From: CAZSMK01 sp964608095
GTDB taxonomy: Bacteria; Sumerlaeota; Sumerlaeia; MWCT01; JAGHBZ01
NCBI GenBank assembly: GCA_964608095.1
Contig: CAZSMK010000108.1
Coordinates: 1 to 25,532 of the forward strand
Reading direction: 5' to 3'
Length of the DNA stretch: 25,532 nucleotides
Below, one piece after another: positions 22,393-25,532 of the stretch (positions are counted from its first letter, which is position 1; each line of letters starts with the position of its first letter). The notes under the pieces were generated by a model, which saw only the letters and a list, made by a program, of their open reading frames with translations, ran no database searches and was not told the DNA's origin. The translations under genes were made by a program, and so were the position numbers.

Positions 22393-23550
22393 ATGTCAGA
22401 AAAAAACGTGGTCATAGATGCGCGTTATTATCGTGAGGAGTCGTCGGGTGTCGGCACTTATTGTCGCCAGCTGCTTCATGCACTGGATAATGAGATGGAA
22501 TCGTCCGGCGCTGAGACGAGTCTTACGGGTATCTTTCTGGATACCCGAAAACACAAACCGCCGCGGGACGTGTTCAAGCATATCAAAATCGAAACTACAC
22601 CGGTCGATTACGCTACGCACCCGCACAATGAAATCTGGATGAATCTCTCGCTGCCGAAACTCCTCAACCGACTCGAAGCGCACGTGTACCATAATCCGGC
22701 GTTCATTATTCCGAGGGGCAAAAAATTCCCTCTCCAGCGTGTGGTGAGTATTCACGACCTCATAGTCTTTGATATGCCCGGCAACTACGGCAGGTTGTTT
22801 TCCTCCTATATGAAATCAATGATACGCCGGTCAATAAAACGCGCTGACAGGATTGTTGTGTTTACGGATTATGTTCGGCAAGAGATTCTTAAACGGTTTA
22901 AACTTCAGCCTGCGGATGTCACGCTTATTCCGCATGGGGTATCGCACGTGTTTAAACCAGTCGACGAGACAAAGAAGCAGCAAATCAGGCGCGAGTTGAA
23001 TCTGCCGGAAAAGTACATCTTTGCTGGCGGGTCGAGCGAACCGAGAAAAAATCTTCATACTCTTATCAAGGCATTCGGGCAACTTAAGAAAGAGCATCCG
23101 ATCGAACATAAGCTCTTGATCTCCATTTCGGATAAGTTGAACCTTATTGGTGCGTTGAAACAACTCGTCGCCTCTCTTGGACTCAACGATTCAGTGAGTT
23201 TTTTCAATGTCGAGGATGAGGCGAAGATGCATGCGTATTATGCGTGTTGCAATGCATTTGTTTTTCCGTCCCGCAGCGAGGGTTTTGGATTTCCCGTCCT
23301 CGAAGCTATGGCTTCGGGGGTTCCTGTGTTGTGCTCGAACATCGAGCCTCTCGCTGAAATAAGCGGCGAATGTGCAATCAAGTTCGAGCCGGATGATTAC
23401 GTAACCCTCGCAAAGAAATTGTACAACCTCATAATCGACGAAGATAAATGCCGCGAACTCGCCCGTTGCGGATTAGAGCGTGTCGAGATGTTTACGTGGC
23501 AAACCGCCGCTCGACGCCATCTCGATCTTTATCAAACCATGTCACCCTGA
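22393..23550 (+). CDS. GT4 family glycosyltransferase
   Basis: The 385-residue protein is a GT-B fold glycosyltransferase of family 4. It starts VVIDARYYREESSGVGTYCR (acceptor domain), has VVSIHDLIVFDMPGNYG, the linker-like VTLIPHGVSHVFKP, AGGSSEPRKNLHTLIKAF at the start of the donor domain and the EX7E motif SEGFGFPVLEAMASGVPVL. It transfers a sugar from a nucleotide donor to a growing glycan such as a surface polysaccharide or lipid-linked oligosaccharide; donor and acceptor are unknown. No membrane helix is seen, so it probably acts at the inner face of the membrane. It is monocistronic in this window and diverges from priA. It lacks an SD site; see the promoter entry. Confidence 0.9.
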   Translation: MSEKNVVIDARYYREESSGVGTYCRQLLHALDNEMESSGAETSLTGIFLDTRKHKPPRDVFKHIKIETTPVDYATHPHNEIWMNLSLPKLLNRLEAHVYHNPAFIIPRGKKFPLQRVVSIHDLIVFDMPGNYGRLFSSYMKSMIRRSIKRADRIVVFTDYVRQEILKRFKLQPADVTLIPHGVSHVFKPVDETKKQQIRRELNLPEKYIFAGGSSEPRKNLHTLIKAFGQLKKEHPIEHKLLISISDKLNLIGALKQLVASLGLNDSVSFFNVEDEAKMHAYYACCNAFVFPSRSEGFGFPVLEAMASGVPVLCSNIEPLAEISGECAIKFEPDDYVTLAKKLYNLIIDEDKCRELARCGLERVEMFTWQTAARRHLDLYQTMSP

Positions 23551-23883
23551 CTGATAGAAGATGTTCCACTCGATACCCGAAGGTTCATTTACGAGCAGGT
23601 AAAAATCCGGTCGTTCATAATCTCCACTGGCATGTTCGTGCGAAGAGCGGTTGCCATTACAGAGGATTGATAGGGCGCAAGAGGACATAGAGGACCGCAT
23701 TGACAAAGAACACCCTTTTTCCTCTTACTTGCCTGCAAAGGGGAGATCGCCAACAGTGGCCAGCCCCAGTGTTATTCTGTTTGCCCTGTCTGTCCTGAAA
23801 GCGTTAAACGAGCTGAAGGGAGATAGTTGTGGCGATGTGAAAGGAACTCGTTATCCCATAAGTCGGGATAGGCGAGTCGGGAG
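23551..23883. other. Non-coding gap between the GT4 and glycosidase-like genes, with repeat copy B
   Basis: These 333 bases separate two converging genes. They contain the degenerate repeat copy at 23681-23743 and a perfect hairpin TATCCC-ATAAGTC-GGGATA at 23852-23870 without a T-run. I found no RNA gene and no convincing coding sequence; the plus-strand open frame from 23651 to 23953 starts in the repeat and overlaps the end of the opposing gene. Confidence 0.55.
23681..23743 (+). repeat. Intergenic degenerate repeat, copy B
   Basis: Shares the 13-base block AGGACATAGAGGA and flanking bases with copy A near 14451. Read on the minus strand, it has CCTCTATGTCCTCTTG, like the CTCTG.G.CCTCTG repeats that I recall scattered through many environmental bacterial genomes (from memory, not checked). 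Confidence 0.45.
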
Positions 23884-24999
23884 CTATGGAGAATCGGTAG
23901 AACTTACTGTTTCTGAGGTTGGTCTGGATGCTGTCTTCGTTTGGCGAATATAATATTCTGCGTAGTCCTGCCAGAGTTTTCGCGCCGCCTCCTTTGTGGA
24001 GAGTTTGCTCATATAATGTGCATAGTCGAAGGTGACGATAACGTCTGCATGGTTTGCAGCCACGCGTAGGGAAGGTATGAGCTCCTCGATGGTAAAAGGA
24101 TAGCTGGAAGCGCCCATGTGAGCGCATTCCACGTCGCTCCACATTTCCTTGCCGAATTCTTTGCAGAGCGATGCAGCCCATTCCTGCGCCATGTCGGTAT
24201 GGGTGAGATTGGAAAGCTCGGTTCCGACACCGTCAATCACCATCCACGCATCCACGTTGGTCAGTTGACTGACCCAGGGACGCCAGAATGAGTCGAGATA
24301 TTCACGCGAAACGAGTGCGTACACGGTTGAGCCGTCGACCTCTTTTGGTTCTCGATAAAGACCGATGGACTTGACGGTCTTGAGTTTCGGATTGGTCTCT
24401 TTAACCAGGGCGATGACCTGCTTTGTGGCGTCAATCATCTTTTGCGGGTCACAGCCGCTCGAGTAGAGGAGGGCAGGATTTGGTTCGTTCGGGGTATACC
24501 ACCCCCAGAGCGAGGGATGATGGGCGAATTTTTTAAGGATGGTGCGGCGATAATTCATCGCCTTCTCGGATGTCCAGATCGCAATGTTCTGCTCGTAGTT
24601 GACGGTTCGGGGCATGGGCATCAACATACCGCCGAGCACCACACGGACGCCGTGTTTATCCGCAGCAGCAAGGATCGAGCCTATAGGGTCTCGCCCCACG
24701 AGCTCGGGATGCATGGGAAAAATATCGGTATCCACATAGGCATAATAGGTTTCTGCGTCATGATCGTACTGGGCGGTCGAGTACTGGACCATGAGGAGGT
24801 CCATGCCCTGTGCTTTGAAGTTGCCGACCTCTGCGGCGAGCATCTGGTCGGTAAAGGTTCGGCACAAACCGGGACCTACCTGCCAGAACCCGCCGTCGAG
24901 CACGGGTCGCCTCTTCATCGGTTGGTCGTCGGCGACAAGGGTAAAGGCGTATAACACCAGCGCTACGGCAACGCTAATTATATAAGTCCCTTTATACAT
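23884..24999 (-). CDS. Secreted TIM-barrel glycoside-hydrolase-like protein (DUF4434-like)
   Basis: I start at ATG 24997-24999, with AAGGA seven bases upstream; the frame extends to GTG 25020 without support. The 371-residue product begins with a signal peptide (GTYIISVAVALVLYAFTLVA, cleaved near residue 24). Then FWQVGPGLCRTFTDQML and strands such as GVRVVLGGMLM suggest a beta/alpha barrel. The motif WGWYTPNEPNP (Asn171-Glu172-Pro173) is the clan GH-A acid/base type, and WSDVECAHMG, with VIVTFDYAHYMSK, lies near the C-terminal barrel strands. The family appears related to DUF4434/DUF5109 proteins of saccharolytic bacteria. It is exported to the periplasm or outside; substrate unknown. Its C-terminus is low-complexity Ser/Thr. 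The promoter carries a palindromic operator candidate. Confidence 0.7.
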   Translation of the reverse strand: MYKGTYIISVAVALVLYAFTLVADDQPMKRRPVLDGGFWQVGPGLCRTFTDQMLAAEVGNFKAQGMDLLMVQYSTAQYDHDAETYYAYVDTDIFPMHPELVGRDPIGSILAAADKHGVRVVLGGMLMPMPRTVNYEQNIAIWTSEKAMNYRRTILKKFAHHPSLWGWYTPNEPNPALLYSSGCDPQKMIDATKQVIALVKETNPKLKTVKSIGLYREPKEVDGSTVYALVSREYLDSFWRPWVSQLTNVDAWMVIDGVGTELSNLTHTDMAQEWAASLCKEFGKEMWSDVECAHMGASSYPFTIEELIPSLRVAANHADVIVTFDYAHYMSKLSTKEAARKLWQDYAEYYIRQTKTASRPTSETVSSTDSP

Positions 25000-25047
25000 A
25001 AGCTTATCCTTGAGTGACACAACGGAAGACAGTTCCTTGATATGTAA

Positions 25048-25062
25048 GATATACAGTATATC
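25048..25062. promoter_or_regulatory. Palindromic operator candidate GATATAC-A-GTATATC
   Basis: The 15-base site has two perfect 7-base half-sites around a central A. It spans the -10 box of the minus-strand promoter of the glycosidase-like gene, where a repressor would block RNA polymerase. Confidence 0.4.
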
Positions 25063-25084
25063 GTAACCTTTTGATTCATCTCAA
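25055..25084 (-). promoter_or_regulatory. Sigma70-like promoter for the secreted glycosidase-like gene
   Basis: On the minus strand TTGAGA (25079-25084) and TATACT (25055-25060) are 18 bases apart, each five of six against consensus. The transcript would begin about 50 bases before the ATG at 24999. Confidence 0.55.
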
Positions 25085-25476
25085 GAAAAACGAGAAGAGG
25101 GTTAAAGAACGCCGTTAAGGGATCGAGGCTCTTTGGTGTACACCTTCTACTGCTTTTTTATTCGGTTAGTTAAAGGACGAATGCTCTATGCCTGGTTATC
25201 TTTGCAGCAAAGCAAATGGGTCTTCTTGTTTAGGTGCACCGAAAACTAACACGTTACCAAATCCGTTGCATGTACAGAATTATTATCGCAAAAGGTGGGT
25301 AAAAATACAAAAATCGGTAAGAGAACAAAAGAACGATGCCTACTATATATTGTATATTACCTCACACAGATATACTCCATATTGTTAAAGTACATAATGA
25401 AGCATTTTGTTGTTGATTTTTGCCCGCAACTTAATCATAGTATTTAGTACTTTTTCTTTTTTTATGAAGGAAGGGG

Positions 25477-25532
25477 ATGATCCTTGTGAACAAACATTGT
25501 GCCCTCTCTCTGAGTATTCTTCTTGTGTGTGC
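25477..25532 (+). CDS. N-terminus of an exported protein (partial)
   Basis: ATG 25477-25479 follows AAGGAAGGGG, an excellent SD. The first 18 codons read MILVNKHCALSLSILLVC, a short basic start and hydrophobic run typical of a signal peptide, possibly of a lipoprotein. GTG 25486 is a possible alternative start. The rest is outside the window, so no function can be given; divergence from a secreted glycosidase-like gene suggests another exported, perhaps carbohydrate-related, protein. Confidence 0.6.
   Translation, partial: MILVNKHCALSLSILLVC

Larger units (their letters stand above)
25000..25476. other. Regulatory gap between the glycosidase-like gene and the right-edge gene
   Basis: These 477 bases lie between divergent genes. 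Near 25048-25084 they hold the promoter and palindrome of the glycosidase-like gene. Around 25340-25380 there is an A+T-rich segment with CTATATATTGTATATTAC, which resembles the GATATAC half-sites. The only long frame, 25188-25388, lacks an SD and has unlikely composition. The rest shows nothing I can name. Confidence 0.5.

Noticed and set aside
23651..23953. 100-codon plus-strand frame after the GT4 gene
   Set aside because: It starts in repeat copy B and overlaps the C-terminus of the opposing glycosidase-like gene; no SD or motif.
25188..25388. 66-codon frame in the right gap
   Set aside because: No SD, unusual composition, and it lies in a region more easily read as regulatory. Kept out as unlikely to be real.
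1..25532. tRNA, rRNA, CRISPR array, transposase or phage genes
   Set aside because: Gaps were read for T-loop words, direct repeats with spacers and recombinase motifs, and nothing supportable was found. A dedicated search (tRNAscan, CRISPR finder, Infernal) would be needed for weak cases.

Overview
The window reads as a piece of chromosome from an anaerobic, diderm (Gram-negative-type) bacterium. I infer this from several lipoprotein signal peptides, an LPP20-type outer-membrane lipoprotein, a glycine-zipper lipoprotein, a rubredoxin, a minimal two-gene SUF-like Fe-S assembly system, a protein disulfide oxidoreductase and hydrogenase nickel-maturation genes. Genes are densely packed with SD sites of the AAGGAG type. 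The mixture (URO-D-family methyltransferase, OBG-type GTPase with a TGS domain, GH94 phosphorylase, Bacteroidetes-like deacetylase) suits an uncultured lineage around the FCB/PVC or candidate-phylum bacteria, but the phylum cannot be fixed from sequence reading alone. No rRNA, tRNA, CRISPR, transposase, phage or plasmid gene was seen.

Layout. 1-157: tail of an unrecognised plus-strand gene, then about 500 bases without a convincing gene that hold one copy of a degenerate dispersed repeat. 668-10338: nine genes, all on the minus strand: UPF0178 protein, ComF-type phosphoribosyltransferase, polysaccharide-deacetylase-like lipoprotein, OBG-type GTPase with TGS domain, tetratricopeptide-like lipoprotein, duplicated-domain LPP20-like lipoprotein, HNH endonuclease, URO-D-family protein, and a large membrane protein with a propeller-like C-terminus. 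10352-14274: a compact plus-strand operon with a candidate promoter and structured leader: rubredoxin, SufC, SufB/D, two-domain disulfide oxidoreductase, HypA, HypB. 14275-16999: repeat-bearing gap, argF (minus), maf (plus) and a nucleoside-phosphorylase-like gene (minus) whose stop codon overlaps that of maf. 17056-22231: glycine-zipper lipoprotein (plus), GH94 phosphorylase (minus), priA (minus). 22393-25532: GT4 glycosyltransferase (plus), secreted TIM-barrel glycosidase-like protein (minus) with a palindromic operator candidate in its promoter, and the first codons of another exported protein.

How the genes fit together. The central operon joins Fe-S cluster building (SufBC), an Fe-only electron carrier (rubredoxin), thiol-disulfide chemistry (PDO) and nickel delivery to hydrogenase (HypAB), which looks like one metallocofactor module of an anaerobe. 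Glycan genes at the right (GH94 phosphorylase, GT4, secreted glycosidase-like protein) and the deacetylase-like lipoprotein at the left suggest polysaccharide use or cell-surface glycan handling. The rest is housekeeping: ArgF, Maf, PriA, ComF.

The most unusual points are: the rubredoxin-SufCB-PDO-HypAB cluster, with no hydrogenase gene in the window; a 66-bp-period repeat that supplies the start and first ~37 codons of the deacetylase-like lipoprotein; a deacetylase domain lacking the usual Asp pair; a HAAS-like/membrane/propeller protein of unknown role; and a palindrome that contains the -10 box of the secreted glycosidase-like gene. I did not find evidence strong enough to claim a wholly new defence or mobile system.
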